Translations under genes and position numbers: made by a program
The notes under the pieces: model-generated
Told to the model about the DNA's origin: nothing
Seen by the model: only the letters and a program-made list of their open reading frames with translations
The model's database searches: none
Part shown: positions 41,716 to 52,855 of the stretch, in pieces
Position numbering within the stretch: the stretch's first letter is position 1
Layout: every line of letters begins with the position of its first letter
From: Phoma sp. XZ068
Lineage: Eukaryota > Ascomycota > Dothideomycetes > Pleosporales > Didymellaceae
Direction of reading: 5' to 3'
Length of the DNA stretch: 64,000 bases
Assembly: GCA_004835665.1 (NCBI GenBank)
Contig: RBKR01000012.1
Coordinates: forward strand, 558,001-622,000

Positions 41716-42305
41716 CTAAGGATCCTGCACCTTGTGATCCCCCTTGATGACATCCGCATAAGTCGGGGGCGGCCCCTCAGGCTGGCTGCTGCTACCCTCT
41801 CCGCCCGACTGCTGCGGCGCATCCCCGGGGCCACTCTTCTTTCCACTCGCACCCTTCTTTGGCGCATTCTGGTTCGTGACTCCACTCTGCTGCCCAGGGA
41901 ATTGTCCACCGCTCGGCTGTTGCTGGGGCACAGTGCCATAGTTCATACCACCCTGCTGGCGCGCAGGCCCTGTGTGGCTCACGACATAGTATGTGGTGCC
42001 CTGGCGCCCGCCCTCATTGTCCGGTACTGGGCCGTAGCCATCGTAGGGATCGGGGTTCTGAAGGATGATGTACCAGGCGTGGAGGAGGCCGGGTAGGAAG
42101 CCAAGACAGCAGAGAGCGATGTTGATAAGGGAGTCTGCGGAGCAGATACCGCGCTTGACCCATACTGTGCATTTGTTAGTCCCTATGTTTGCGCTTAAGA
42201 GCCGAGCGCGCGAAGGCGGTTGCTGCTGCCTGCGCTGGAGGACGTACCTCCGATGGGCGGGAAAAGGACGCTGAGGAGCATCAGGAAGCAGTCGGCGCCG
42301 CACAT
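41716..42305 (-). CDS. Pmp3/RCI2-family small membrane protein with long PPxY-bearing tail, 168 aa
   Basis: Exons 42305-42248 and 42164-41716. The first ~55 residues are a typical Pmp3 proteolipid: CGADCFLMLLSVLFPPIG|VWVKRGICSADS followed by INIALCCLGFLPGLLHAWYIIL, two hydrophobic helices with the conserved Cys. Yeast Pmp3 is about 55 residues and stops near here; it helps set plasma-membrane potential and salt tolerance. This protein continues for about 100 hydrophilic residues rich in Gly, Gln, Pro and Ser, and ends with EGPPPTYADVIKGD. PPTY is a PPxY motif, the ligand of WW domains in Nedd4/Rsp5 ubiquitin ligases. The intron splits the first helix-loop after PPIG. Confidence 0.92.
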
Positions 42306-42572
42306 GATTGCGGTTGTAGTGGAAACTACGGTATACGTCTATGTGTGGAGGTGTTCGAGCGATTGTAGTCTGCCAGGTAGATGTAGAGGTATGGAGCGGC
42401 GTTTGTCGCCTGACAAGTGCTGATGACGCACGTGTGGCTTAGCCACCGCCACAGCTGGTAGCCGCGGCTGTGAACGACAACGACCGAGAAGGTGCTGGAA
42501 CGGCGAAGCCACAATCACTTGACGGATGGATTGAAACTTGGATAGTAAATTTTTGATTTCAGTTCATTTTGT

Positions 42573-43849
42573 CTATTCCTTTCCTCCCAAGAAGCGATAC
42601 ACGACAGAGAAATCCTTGCCTTTGCAGTCCGGTGCTTTCTCCGCGGCTTCGTAGAGTTGTCTCGCCGACTCTCCTAGCGCAAGCTTCACATTTGCTTCAG
42701 CAGCAGCCTTGAGTGCGAGCTTCAAGTCTTTGTTGGCGAGAGCAACCCCAAAGCCACCTTCGTACCCTCTGCTTGCAGGCGAACCCTCAATGACTCCAGG
42801 TACAGGGTTGTTGACTTCACTCGGCCAGCACTTGCCAGTGCTAATATTGATCATGCCTGCAAGTGCCTTAGGGTCAAGTCCCCATTGAATACCCATGTTC
42901 ATTGCTTCTGCAGTCGCGATGTTGTTGAGAGCGAGAAGGTAGTTGTTCGCGAGCTTGCCCTTGAGTCCAGCACCTTGTTCACCCAGATGAAGCACCCTTC
43001 GGCCCATCAAAGAGAGCACTTCAGTTGCCCGATCGACAACCTCAGGTGCGGCGCCGATCATGAAGGTGAGCGTGCCGGCTGCTGCGCCAACAACACCGCC
43101 AGACATGGGAGCGTCAATGAACTTCCCTTGGCCAGTCGAATGCGCAGCCTTGGCGACCTCAGCGGATGTCATAGGGTCGATGGTGGATGTGTCAATGAAG
43201 AGACGTTCCTTGCTCACAAAGCCCTCCGACAGCAGTGTAGGTGGCTCTAGCATAGCCTTGTAAACGCCCTTGACATGCTGAGGCTCCGGCAGCGCCGTGA
43301 TGATTACTTCCTGATAACAGTCAGTCTCGTGACAACATTGAATGTAGAGCAAAGACGTGTATGTTTGTTTGCATCAGAGGATTGGCTATGAGATGTAAAA
43401 TCAGGGGAAGAGCCACAAGTGGCCCCAACTTAGATCATAAAGTTTTGGAAAAGTAAGGGTATCATCATGCAAGGTGAGGGAAGGGAAGAGGCATAACGTA
43501 CAGCTTTCTCGGCGATCTCACGAACGTTCTCCGCTACTCGCACGCCGGTAGGGTTCTCTTCAAGAAACTTTTGGGTTGCGGCAGTGTTGACATCGTGGAT
43601 GAAGAGGGTGTCCTCAGCCGGGACTTTTGCTCTGAGGTTCTTAGCCATAGAGTAGCCTGTTGGCAGTATTAGCGAATTGCTCGGTCATGTGAGCTTGCTT
43701 GTATGGCACTTACCCATTCGTCCAAGGCCTATGAACCCCCATGTGGCCTGTAGGTCTCGGGTGCTTGAGAAGCATCTCCGTGAGCTCTGACGTGCCGCAC
43801 ACGATGCTATCCGCCTCAAAGGTATCGACGCAACTAAAATTGTCCGCAT
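42573..43849 (-). CDS. 3-hydroxyisobutyrate dehydrogenase, mitochondrial
   Basis: NAD-dependent enzyme of valine breakdown that oxidises 3-hydroxyisobutyrate to methylmalonate semialdehyde in the matrix. Exons: 43849-43714, 43656-43502 and 43310-42573, 342 aa. The start at 43849 gives an Arg/Ser-rich presequence (MRTILVASIPLRRIAS...RRCFSSTRDLQ) running straight into the Rossmann loop WGFIGLGRMG|YSMAKNL. Other landmarks: VIITALPEPQHV, FIDTSTIDP, FIDAPMSGGVVGAAAGTLTFMIG (substrate-binding signature), GKLANNYLLALNN with the catalytic Lys, and GFGVALANKDLKLAL. The C-terminus ends RFLGGKE. All junctions keep frame. Confidence 0.95.
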
Positions 43850-44635
43850 TGTGAATGTCGAATACTAGGGTCGGCTATACTGGTGGGCGGACGTGGCAGG
43901 TCAAGCTGCAGTGGGATGCGGCTGGTGTCGGTCTCCGCATCCGTGGAACGCTCAACCGAGGTCAGGCCTGGCTGGACGGGGGCCGGCTCTAGCAACGAGC
44001 ATGCCCAGAGATCATGCTGCACAAAAGAGGGGCCATTGTCGACGTAGTTTAAGCTTCCTGCCTGCGCAAAAGCGCCGCAGTTAATATATTGTATCAAGGC
44101 ATGATGTTGGTGTTGGAGTTGAAGAGAAAGTCTGAACGGTTTTGTGGGAATTTTTATCTCGGCTGGTCTGTGCTGACGCTAGCGACACCATTTCGATCAA
44201 GGACGAGCCTGTTGATAACAAAAGCGCATTACCAGCATTGAAGTTTCAAGTCTAGAATCGCCGTGTACATATAGTGATTACCAGCAGACATTAGGTTTCC
44301 ATTTTCATCCTTTGCAAAGCAGTACTTTGCACCCACTGAATCACTACCATTGCCATCGTCCAGACTTATAGATGCTGGATAGCTTAAATGCATTCTTAGA
44401 TGGATTGATCCTCTCGATGCGCTATGGCCACGGGCTGGAGAGATTGTCTGTCATTCGGCTGGTAGCGTTGCTGTCAGTCTGTGCGTGCCTCGAGGTCCTC
44501 CGCAGTTATATCAGAGTCTTGTGAATCAAATATATGTCATGACAATGCAATGATATTGCTGGGTATCTTATTGTATCCTCCCTAAGAATAGTATGTGATG
44601 TGAACTCCGAAGCAATGCTTTCTAAATTTCCTTGT
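43850..44635. other. Intergenic
   Basis: About 790 bp between two minus-strand genes. Nothing coding or structural recognised. Confidence 0.55.
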
Positions 44636-45753
44636 CTAACTCACTGTCTCGTCTTCTTCATCTGACTCGTCCGAGATCTCAATCAGTTCCTTTTCTTTCG
44701 TAGAGTTTCTTCGCTTAGCACCCTTGCCGGCTGATGGTGCGCTGATCACGTCGAGGAACTGGTCATTGTTGAGATTCGATCGTAGCTTTGGTGCATCGAT
44801 AGTGGTTGGAAGGAAGAGGCGCTCGGTGTAGGAGTCGTATGCAAGTTCGGACTGGATATATTAGCACCATGTCACCATTTAAGCACCGAAGTTCATACAT
44901 CTTCATCGGAGTACTGCAGCTTGTGCCATTGCTCTTGGTTTGCCGCCTTCATGAACTGTTGCGTCAGCTCAGCTGCTGTGTCTCCGCCAGCCTTCTTGAC
45001 TGTAGGGATGAAGGCTTTGGGCTCTGCCAGCTTTGCGCCTTCTTGCGACTCCTTCTCACGTCGTCGTGCAACTGCTTCGAGTTGCGCCGAGGCGTCGATG
45101 TGGTGGAATTGCGTTCGAAGTTGTACAAGACCATTAAGACGTGTGAGGTGGAGCTGATCTGGGAGTCGTCAGCGTGACAAGCAAGGGCGCGGCTCATGTT
45201 TGAGCTTACCGTCGCGGAAAGTCCCCAGCATGTAGCTCGGCCCCTTGCCATCGTCGTTCTGGATCTGCCCGCCAAAAGTTTGTGCATTCAGGACGTGGCC
45301 CTTCTCGTTGGCATCTTCAAAGTGTGTGACGTATTCTTCGAAGTTGTCGTCGTCCTCGGCAGTGACCACAGGTGCCGCCGGCCCCCCTTCTGCGCCAGGC
45401 CTATTACCAGTGCGTGGCATGGTTCGCTCAAAACCAGAAGCAATGCCAAAGGCCTTCTGACCAAACCCCTTCGTCTTGCGCATCGCCTCGCCCCACCGCA
45501 CACCATTCACACGGTTGTAGTTCTGGCGGATATTGATTGGCACGTCGACTTCAATGAAGCCAGACTCTTTCTTGACTCGCAGTTCGGCAGGCTGGCTCCC
45601 GGTGGCTTTTGTAAAGGGCTGATCGGGCGGTCGGTTGAGGTACTGCAGTACGTATAGCTGTTGTTCCTCCGCCTCTGGAGTAATGTAGACATCGTACTCA
45701 GCGACCACTGGGTCGTCGTCTTCCACATCCATTGCTGCTGTGTTGGCGCTCAT
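44636..45753 (-). CDS. rpc37: RNA polymerase III subunit Rpc37/RPC5
   Basis: Subunit of the TFIIF-like Rpc37-Rpc53 heterodimer of RNA polymerase III, involved in promoter opening and termination. Exons: 45753-45210, 45158-44899 and 44851-44636, 339 aa. The family N-terminus is plain: DDPVVAEYDVYITPEAEEQQLYVLQYLNRP, then VKKESGFIEVDVPINIRQNYN, the dimerisation beta-barrel. It continues HVLNAQTFGGQIQ, PSYMLGTFRDGKLKHE-type sequence cut by intron 1, then LHLTRLNGLVQLRTQFHHID. The C-terminus is basic (GAKRRNSTKEKE) then acidic (ISDESDEEDE). An upstream ATG at 45811 cannot be joined in frame, so 45753 is preferred. Confidence 0.93.
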
Positions 45754-46032
45754 AGTTAGCAGGGTTGATCAGAGTATGCGCAGCGATCAAAGGCCGGTCT
45801 TACGAGCCATGGTGGTCGCAGAATGGTGTTTGCGACTGTGAAGGTGACTCGGCCAAAAAGTTGCCAACTTTGGTTCGAAGTTCAAAAGTCCCCGCAACGC
45901 GAACGCTAGCGCGTTGCTTCGGGGATAATGACGGAATACATCCGAGAGCTTGAGGCACTTGAGCAACACCATTCGCCTCTCTCATTATAGCCCCAAAGGT
46001 GCTGGAAGCTGCAGTCTAGATAGCGGTTCATC
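45754..46032. promoter_or_regulatory. Short divergent promoter between Rpc37 and DDB1 genes
   Basis: 279 bp separate the two start codons. Both promoters must lie here. No defined motif is claimed. Confidence 0.55.
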
Positions 46033-49000
46033 ATGGCGTACATTGCGCCCATTCACAAGCCGAGCAGCGTCCGACATGCCCTCAAACTCAACTTCCTGAG
46101 TGCAGACGAGGACTGCCTGGTAGTCGCGTAAGCATATCATGCTGGGTGGATAGAGAAGTGCTAATTCTTGTGCAGTAAAGCGAATAGACTCGAGTTCTAT
46201 TCCCAGACCGCCGATGGATTGGCTCTGCAACACCAGAAAGCCATTTATGGCAAGGTCACTATGCTCCAGAAGCTCCGCCCAGCGCTATCACCGACCGACC
46301 ACCTCTTCGTTGGAACCGATCGATTCACATACTTTACTCTGTCGTGGGATGCCGAAAATAAGCAACTGCAGACCGAAAAGTCGTTCGAGAGCGTGGCCGA
46401 CAATGCTGCACGAGAGTCACAAACAGGCGAGAGATGTCATGTTGATCCCACGGGTCGCCTCATGACAGTCGAAGTGTATGAAGGCATCATCACAGTCATA
46501 CCACTCGTGCAAAGAGGCAAGAAGAGAAAGCAAGTTGGGCAGTCGGACATTGCTCACCTTGGAGAGCCCGTACCTGTCCGGTTATCAGAAATGTTCGTCC
46601 GTTCATCAGCCTTCCTGAAGCCTACGTCGGTCGACGAGAACCCAAAGATCGCCCTACTCTACGAAGACACGCACTCCCATGTTAAGCTCAAGATTCGTGA
46701 AGTAAAGCATAGTGGAGACGAGGTTGAGCTAGAAGATGGAGAGATCTGCAAAGCAGACATCGAGCTCGGTGCCAGCCATTTGATTCCAGTGGAGCAACCC
46801 TCACACGGTCTGATAGTGATCGGAGAGACTTCGATTGGATACTACAACGATGAGACCGGCGAACTGCAAGTCGAACCATTGGAGGAGGCCACAATCTTCG
46901 TAGCTTGGGAAAAGATCGACTCGCAACGCATCGTACTAGCTGACGATTACGGACGTCTGTATTTATTTATGCTCATTCTGGACGACAGAAATCGGGTTCA
47001 GTCTTGGAAGCTCGATGTCATCGGTCAAACGTCACGAGCATCGGTGCTGGTATACTTGGACGCCGGATACGTATTCGTTGGCTCACACCAAGGTGATTCA
47101 CAAGTTATCAAGATCGCAGAGAAGTCGATGGAGATCGTACAGACATTCTCAAATATCGCCCCTGTACTCGACTTCACAATCATGGATATGGGCAACAGGT
47201 CCGGCGAGGGGCAAACGAATGAATACTCCTCCGGCCAAGCTCGGATTGTTACCGGCAGCGGTGCCTACCAGGATGGCAGTCTCCGAAGTGTTCGCAGCGG
47301 CGTGGGACTCGAAGACGTAGGACTGCTCGGTGAGATGGAGCACATTACCAATCTTTTCAGTCTGAAGTCGAATCCTTCCTCGGACTACGCTGACACACTC
47401 CTTGTTACTTTCGTCAACGAATCGCGCGTCTTCAGGTTCGACCCTCAAGGTGAAGTTGAGGAAGTTGAGGAGTTTGCTTCGCTCGCCCTGGATGAAACCA
47501 CACTTGCTGCAGCCAACATCTCACAAGGACGGGTGGTGCAGGTCACGAACGGGCGAGCACGCATATGCGATCTTGACGGCGGCATGGTTGTGTCGGAATG
47601 GATGCCTTTCGGGGGCCAACAGATCACTGCAGCCGCCATCAACGATAGCCACGTCTTGGTCTCATTGGGTGGTGTCACAGTCGTGTCTCTTACATTGCTG
47701 GCTGCACCATACCGGGTCGGGCCATCAATGGCAGATGGCGGCTTACAAGTCATCAGAGAGAAGACGTTTGGGACGGAAAGCCAAGTTGCTTGTGTGGCAT
47801 TGCCGGCTGGCTCCAGTCCTATTTGCTTCATAGGGTTTTGGAAGGAGTCCGGCCTTGCTATCTGCTCTCTGGACACACTTGATGCCGTCAAGACAGTGCA
47901 GATCTCAGAAGATTCGGTCCCCCGCTCGTTGCTTCTCACCCAGATTTTCCCCGACCAACCGCCTACATTATTCGCCGCTTTGGCAGATGGCAACGTCGTG
48001 ACTTACTCGTTCGACTCATCGACCAACGAGTTGTCTGGGCGAAAGAGTATTGTATTGGGAACACGCGAGGCCTCGTTCCGTGCTTTGCCCCGTGGAAACG
48101 GACTATCTAACGTCTTTGCAACGTGTGAGCATCCGTCGTTAATCTACGCGTCAGAAGGCCGCCTTGTCTATTCCGCCGTTACAGCAGACAAAGCAACAAC
48201 TGTGTGCCCATTTGATTCAGAAGCGTATCCTGGCTCCGTAGCCATTGCTACTTCAGAGGATCTTCGAATAGCAGTTGTAGACACCGAACGAACGACTCAC
48301 ATCCAGACTCTCAAGGTCGACGAGACAGTCCGCCGCATAGCATACTCACCAAGCCTCAAAGCATTCGGCCTTGGCACGATAAAGCGAGTCCTAAAGGGTG
48401 GAGAGGAGTTCATGATTAGTCACTTCAAGCTTGTCGACGAGATCCAATTCAAGGAACTGGACACATACCCCCTCAACGAAGACGAGCTACTCGAATGTGT
48501 CATCCGTTGCTCCCTCCCCGATGGCTCCGGTGGAACAGCTGAGCGCTTCATACTCGGCACCGCGTACCTCGACGACCAACAAGCAACCGAAGAGCGCGGC
48601 CGCATACTCGTCCTCGAAGTTACTCCCGAGCGCTCCCTCAAACTAGTCACCTCTCTTGCCGTCAAAGGCGGGTGTCGCTGCCTCGCAATATGTGATGGCA
48701 AGATAGTCGCCGCTCTCATCAAGACAATCGTAATCTATAACCTTGAGTTCCGCACGCAATCGAAGCCCGATCTCGTCAAGGCCGCCACGTTCCGTTGCTC
48801 AACAGCACCCATCGACATCACCGTCAACGGCAGTGTTATTGCGATTGCAGACCTGATGAAATCCCTCGTCGTTGTCGAGTACAAATCTGGCGAGGATGGT
48901 CTCAGCGACAAATTGACCGAAGTCGCGCGACACTACCAGACGACATGGGCTACAGCAGTAGCGGAAGTAGACACAAACACCTATCTCGAGAGCGATGCGG

Positions 49001-49527
49001 AGGGCAATCTGGCTGTGCTAGTGCGCAACCCAGAAGGCGTGACTGATGACGACAAGAAGCGGCTACAAACCACATCTGAGATCTTGCTCGGTGAGATGGT
49101 GAATAGAATACGGCGTATTGATATTGTCGCGCAGCCAGGCGCTGTAGTCCTGCCGCGAGCATTCATGGGAACGGTAAGTTTTAGCCCCATCAAAGTATAA
49201 CTTGGGAATTGTACTGACATAACTCAGGTCGAGGGCTCCATCTACCTCTTCGGCCTCATCCAACCCGCTTACCTCGATCTCCTGATGACACTGCAGAGCA
49301 ACCTCGGCGCAATCGTACCGGCACCCGGCAACATGGACTTTGCGCGATACCGAGCTTTCAAGAACCAGGTTCGGGAAAGCGAGGAGCCATATCGCTTTGT
49401 GGATGGCGAGCTGGTGGAAAAGTTTTTGGACTTGAGCGAAGAGCAGCAGACGACGGCGTGCAAAGGACTAGGGCGAGACGTCGAGGAAGTCAAAGGACTA
49501 GTCGAGGGATTGAGACGACTGCACTAG
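46033..49527 (+). CDS. ddb1: DDB1 (damage-specific DNA-binding protein 1), Cul4 adaptor
   Basis: Triple beta-propeller adaptor of Cul4 ubiquitin ligases, linking substrate receptors in DNA repair and replication control. Exons: 46033-46127, 46176-49173 and 49228-49527, 1130 aa, close to the ~1140 of animal DDB1. N-terminus MAYIAPIHKPSSVRHALKLNFLS; then NRLEFYSQTADGL, VDPTGRLMTVEVYEGIITVIPL, SDYADTLLVTFVNESRVF and ICSLDTLDAVKT. The C-terminal propeller and helical domain carry VDTNTYLESDAEGNLAVLVRN, VLPRAFMGT|VEGSIYLFGLI and DFARYRAFKNQVR. The fold and length argue against Cft1/CPSF160 or Rse1/SF3b3, which are longer members of the same superfamily. Confidence 0.94.
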
Positions 49528-49713
49528 ACGACATTCTAAAGATGTAGACTTATATAGTGAAGGCATGTGATACACGAATTAATCCAGTACATCAAGTAAT
49601 AGCACTGTACCCGATGCACAGACGTGTGACATTGGACTGGTCCATAAGTAAGATCAAATTACGACGGGTATGTGTAGGCTTTGTAGAATTTCATTGCTGC
49701 CTTTTAGCACAAG

Positions 49714-50404
49714 CTATCTCAGTATGCCATCTGCATCACTGCGCTCGCTACTGCTGCTCCTGCGCCTGACGCTATCCAGCTCATGCCTCGACTGTCCTTC
49801 GTCATCATTATCCCTGAACTCCTCGCTCGCTTCACCCTCGGTGTTCAGCAGCGGCGCTTCGCCCGACCCAGTGACTACCTCTTTCTTCTCCCCCTCCTCC
49901 CTCATACCGATTATCACACTCCCAGCTACAAGCATCGTGGCGCCGAGCCACCACAGCCCGGGCAAGCTCTCGGAGAAGATGAGCGCGGACAGGATGGCAG
50001 TGATCATGAAGTTCGCAGACGTGTTGATAACGGAGACGCGGACCGTGGATGATGCAAGAGTGAGGGCGCGCGTAAAGAGACCCCACATTATGGCGTTGAA
50101 GAGGAGATTCATGCCGAAGAAGGCCTGGGAATGTTAGAGATGGGATGACGGGGGAGGACGGATGTACGTACGGCGCGCAGAGCATATTCGAAGAACTTGT
50201 TTGAGGGGTCAAGGCCAAATGCTACAGCCAGGGAGCTTGACCATGAGCCTGTAAGCTCTGTTGTTGTGCTGGGCTAGGATTAGGATATGCTGATTATAAC
50301 CGTCAACAAACTCACAGCTTCGCGAAGACGCCGTTGAACGCGGCACATGCTCCGCTTGTCACGGCAAAGAAAAGCCACGCTGATTTTGTGCGTGGTATAG
50401 ACAT
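49714..50404 (-). CDS. TMEM42-like EamA/DMT-family small transporter, 198 aa
   Basis: Exons: 50404-50316, 50268-50172 and 50124-49714. About five hydrophobic helices: WLFFAVTSGACAAFNGVFAKL, ALRAAFFGMNLLFNAIMWGLF, VSVINTSANFMITAILSALIF and LWWLGATMLVAGSVIIGM. The segment FAKLTTTELTGSW...FEYALRA and the VSVINTSANF...ESLPGLWWLG stretch resemble eukaryotic TMEM42 proteins of the drug/metabolite transporter superfamily. The intron 1 acceptor was chosen as CTAGCCCAG because it alone restores the conserved TTTELT segment; later AGs give an early stop or lose it. The tail after residue 155 is hydrophilic and Ser/Glu-rich. The substrate is unknown. Confidence 0.85.
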
Positions 50405-51072
50405 GGCGAGTACTGTGCTGTTGTTGTGTAATGCGTGTACCAGGACGTATGGTGGAGGTGAGGTCAGTGCATCTACTGCAGGAACCGACCGGACCCCCGA
50501 GAGCTACCGCTAAGCCAAGCATTTGGTCCATGTCCATTTATGGGACGAGAAAGTTGCGGTAGATATTTGAGAAATGTAGCATTAAGCCATGCAATCGCAC
50601 AATCAAAACGGTCACACTGAATCCCAAATTTTGGAGGTACTACCGCAAACAGCGTGCAAGCAGAAATGGTAGCGTTACGAAGTGATTCTGCTCCCTAAAT
50701 GATGACATTAAAAGTGCACATGGTGTAGAGCATACATATATGTGTGTAGCATTTCATGTTGCATTTCCTATTCCATACGTGCATCATCAGCTTGCACTAC
50801 CCGTATGACGCAGATGGCCATAACCTGAACTCCAAATCATGCCCATGGTATCCATACCAGTCTTGTCCGTAACGCCAAATAAATCAAGCAAGCCATCGTA
50901 ATGTCTTTTACATCGCTCCGAGTACCTCTAACGAGGCTTTCCTGTCACCCTCTTCCAGGAGAGACCGGCGCTTTTGTTCGACTTGGTACATTCATCTTTC
51001 TCCTCTTCGGTGCTGTCCCTCCGCTTGCTTAGGACTACATCGTTGAATGCAAGCAAACCCCGAGACTCCGCT
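50405..51072. other. Intergenic
   Basis: About 670 bp between two minus-strand genes. No coding sequence or RNA recognised. Confidence 0.55.
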
Positions 51073-51546
51073 CTAGGCCTCGCCTGGGCGCTTCGTATTA
51101 CAGCTAACGATCTTGACGCGGTCGGCGTGGACCTGGTTTGTATTGTCGAGCTTGAAGTTGATATCTTTAATGATGAACGTCCAGACGTCGTCGCAGAAGC
51201 GGTAGGTATCGAGGTGGCCCTGCACAAGCGCATGTCAGTATGCCATGCTGCTGCCTTGAAGCTTCCCTTGCGCTGCTCCAAGCGTCTGTGAAACCCACCT
51301 TGAACGTCAGTCTGGCCTTGACCTTATCTGCAAGTACGTCGGCGACCGCCTTGTCGAAATTCGCGAGGATCTTCATGGCCAGCTGGGGCTCGATGCGGCG
51401 CTCGGTGATCAGATTGTCCAGCGTGTCCGTTAGGGCACCGCCCAGACTGTCTGTTGTCAGCCAGCGTGCTCAGTAACAGTTTTCCCGGCGCGCATGCAGT
51501 ACCTGCTTCGGCGGTAAAGCTCATAGTACTTGAGATCAGCAGCCAT
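51073..51546 (-). CDS. toa2: Transcription factor IIA gamma subunit
   Basis: Small subunit of TFIIA, which stabilises TBP on promoters. Exons: 51546-51503, 51446-51299 and 51219-51073, 112 aa, normal length. Sequence: start MAADLKYYELYRRSSLGGAL, then DTLDNLITERRIEPQLAMKILANFDK, the four-helix region; VKARLTFKGHLDTYRFCDDVW and KDINFKLDN form the beta-barrel that contacts TBP. The tail VKIVSCNTKRPGEA follows. Two short introns, both in frame. Head-to-head with VMA16. Confidence 0.96.
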
Positions 51547-51740
51547 GGTGACTGCGACAAGGTGGGTTGGCTGGTGTTCAGGCGATGGTGATTGCCTGTG
51601 GTGGAGGCCGATGACAGAGACGCCAAGGCGGCAAGTCCGTGCGCGCCATCATCATCGCAGCTTCCAACGCTGCCTCCACCAAGGAAGCTCCAGTCCGCCA
51701 CTTTTACCATCCATCTCCGCTCTTCCGGCTATCTTCGAAG
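51547..51740. promoter_or_regulatory. Compact divergent promoter, TFIIA gamma / V-ATPase c''
   Basis: Only 194 bp lie between the two ATGs, so both transcription starts and 5' UTRs must share or overlap this segment. Confidence 0.6.
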
Positions 51741-52488
51741 ATGGTTCTCACATACGGCACCGGCGGTGCGACCGCCGCCTTGACTGTGGTTGGCTTGTGT
51801 ACGTGCGGCGACGACGGGGGCGCAGGCAATAGCTAACGACGGGCAGACATGCTGTTCAACGGCGAGGGTGAAGCATTCAACGTCGGACGGTTCCTTGAAT
51901 CCATATCACCGTACACTTGGGCTAGTTTGGGCATCGGCCTATGCATTGGTCTTTCCGTCGTAGGCTCGGCGTGGTACGTCTCCACAGCAGCAAGCACTTG
52001 GGCCGACTCTAACTACATGGCAGGGGTATCTTCACTACCGGTGTGTCCATCGTCGGCGGCGGTGTCAAGGCGCCCAGGATACGAACGAAGAACTTGATCT
52101 CGATTATCTTCTGCGAGGTCGTTGCCATCTATGGCGTTATTATGGCCATCATCTTCTCCTCCAAGTTGCAGGCTGTCGGGGACACTGAGAAGCTCTACTC
52201 CGGCTCAAACTATTTCACGGGCTATGCGCTGTTCTGGGCTGGACTCACAGTTGGCATGTGCAACCTGATCTGTGGTGTTTCTGTTGGTATCAACGGAAGT
52301 AGTGCAGCACTGGCAGATGCTGCTGATCCTTCGCTGTACGTATCCTCTGGCCGAACCTTAAGAGCCGCGACTAACCAACGTGTAGCTTCGTCAAGATTCT
52401 CGTTATCGAAATCTTCAGTTCCATCCTTGGTCTGTTTGGTCTTATCATTGGATTGCTTATGCAGAGCGCCGCAAAAGACTTTGATTGA
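51741..52488 (+). CDS. vma16: V-type ATPase proteolipid subunit c''
   Basis: Proteolipid of the V0 rotor ring that carries protons across the vacuolar membrane. Exons: 51741-51798, 51847-51973, 52024-52335 and 52386-52488, 199 aa (yeast Vma16 is slightly longer). The extra N-terminal helix is present (TGGATAALTVVGLYMLFNG), then SPYTWASLGIGLCIGLSVVGSAWGIFTTG and APRIRTKNLISIIFCEVVAIYGVI, with the proton-carrying Glu in IIFCEVVAIYG, the feature placing it in the c'' class. The last helices are LFWAGLTVGMCNLICGVSVGINGS and VKILVIEIFSSILGLFGLI. All splice phases agree. Confidence 0.96.
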
Positions 52489-52855
52489 GCGCTTTGACAT
52501 GTTGTGCAACGAAAGAATACCAGTCAATGAGGCGAACAAGTCGATAGACAGGAGAGGTACCGCGCATAGAGAGTGCATTTCACTTCAAGCACCTCGAAGT
52601 AAGGGCAATTTTGGGAAGAAATCGCCGAAGTTGTACGATGTACATAGGGAAGGCGCTTGTATAATGCATGTATCACGGGCGAGCATAGGCGTTAGATATC
52701 AAGTTTTTATCGGGGTTCATTTACAACAAATCACATATGTCGAACGCTGCTTAGACATCCTTACGAGTACCTAAAGTCCAGGTGGTCCAAGCGCAGGCTA
52801 CAACTGAGGGATGCGGGACGAAAGCTCCACCATCAACGTCACCAATTGAGCCAAC
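52489..52855. other. Intergenic
   Basis: About 370 bp between two tandem plus-strand genes. Nothing coding recognised. Confidence 0.55.

Noticed and set aside
45787..45972. Upstream ATG (MARKTGL...) before the Rpc37 start with a GTAAGA donor-like site
   Set aside because: Joining it to the acceptor before the Rpc37 exon gives the wrong frame, so the ATG at 45753 was kept.
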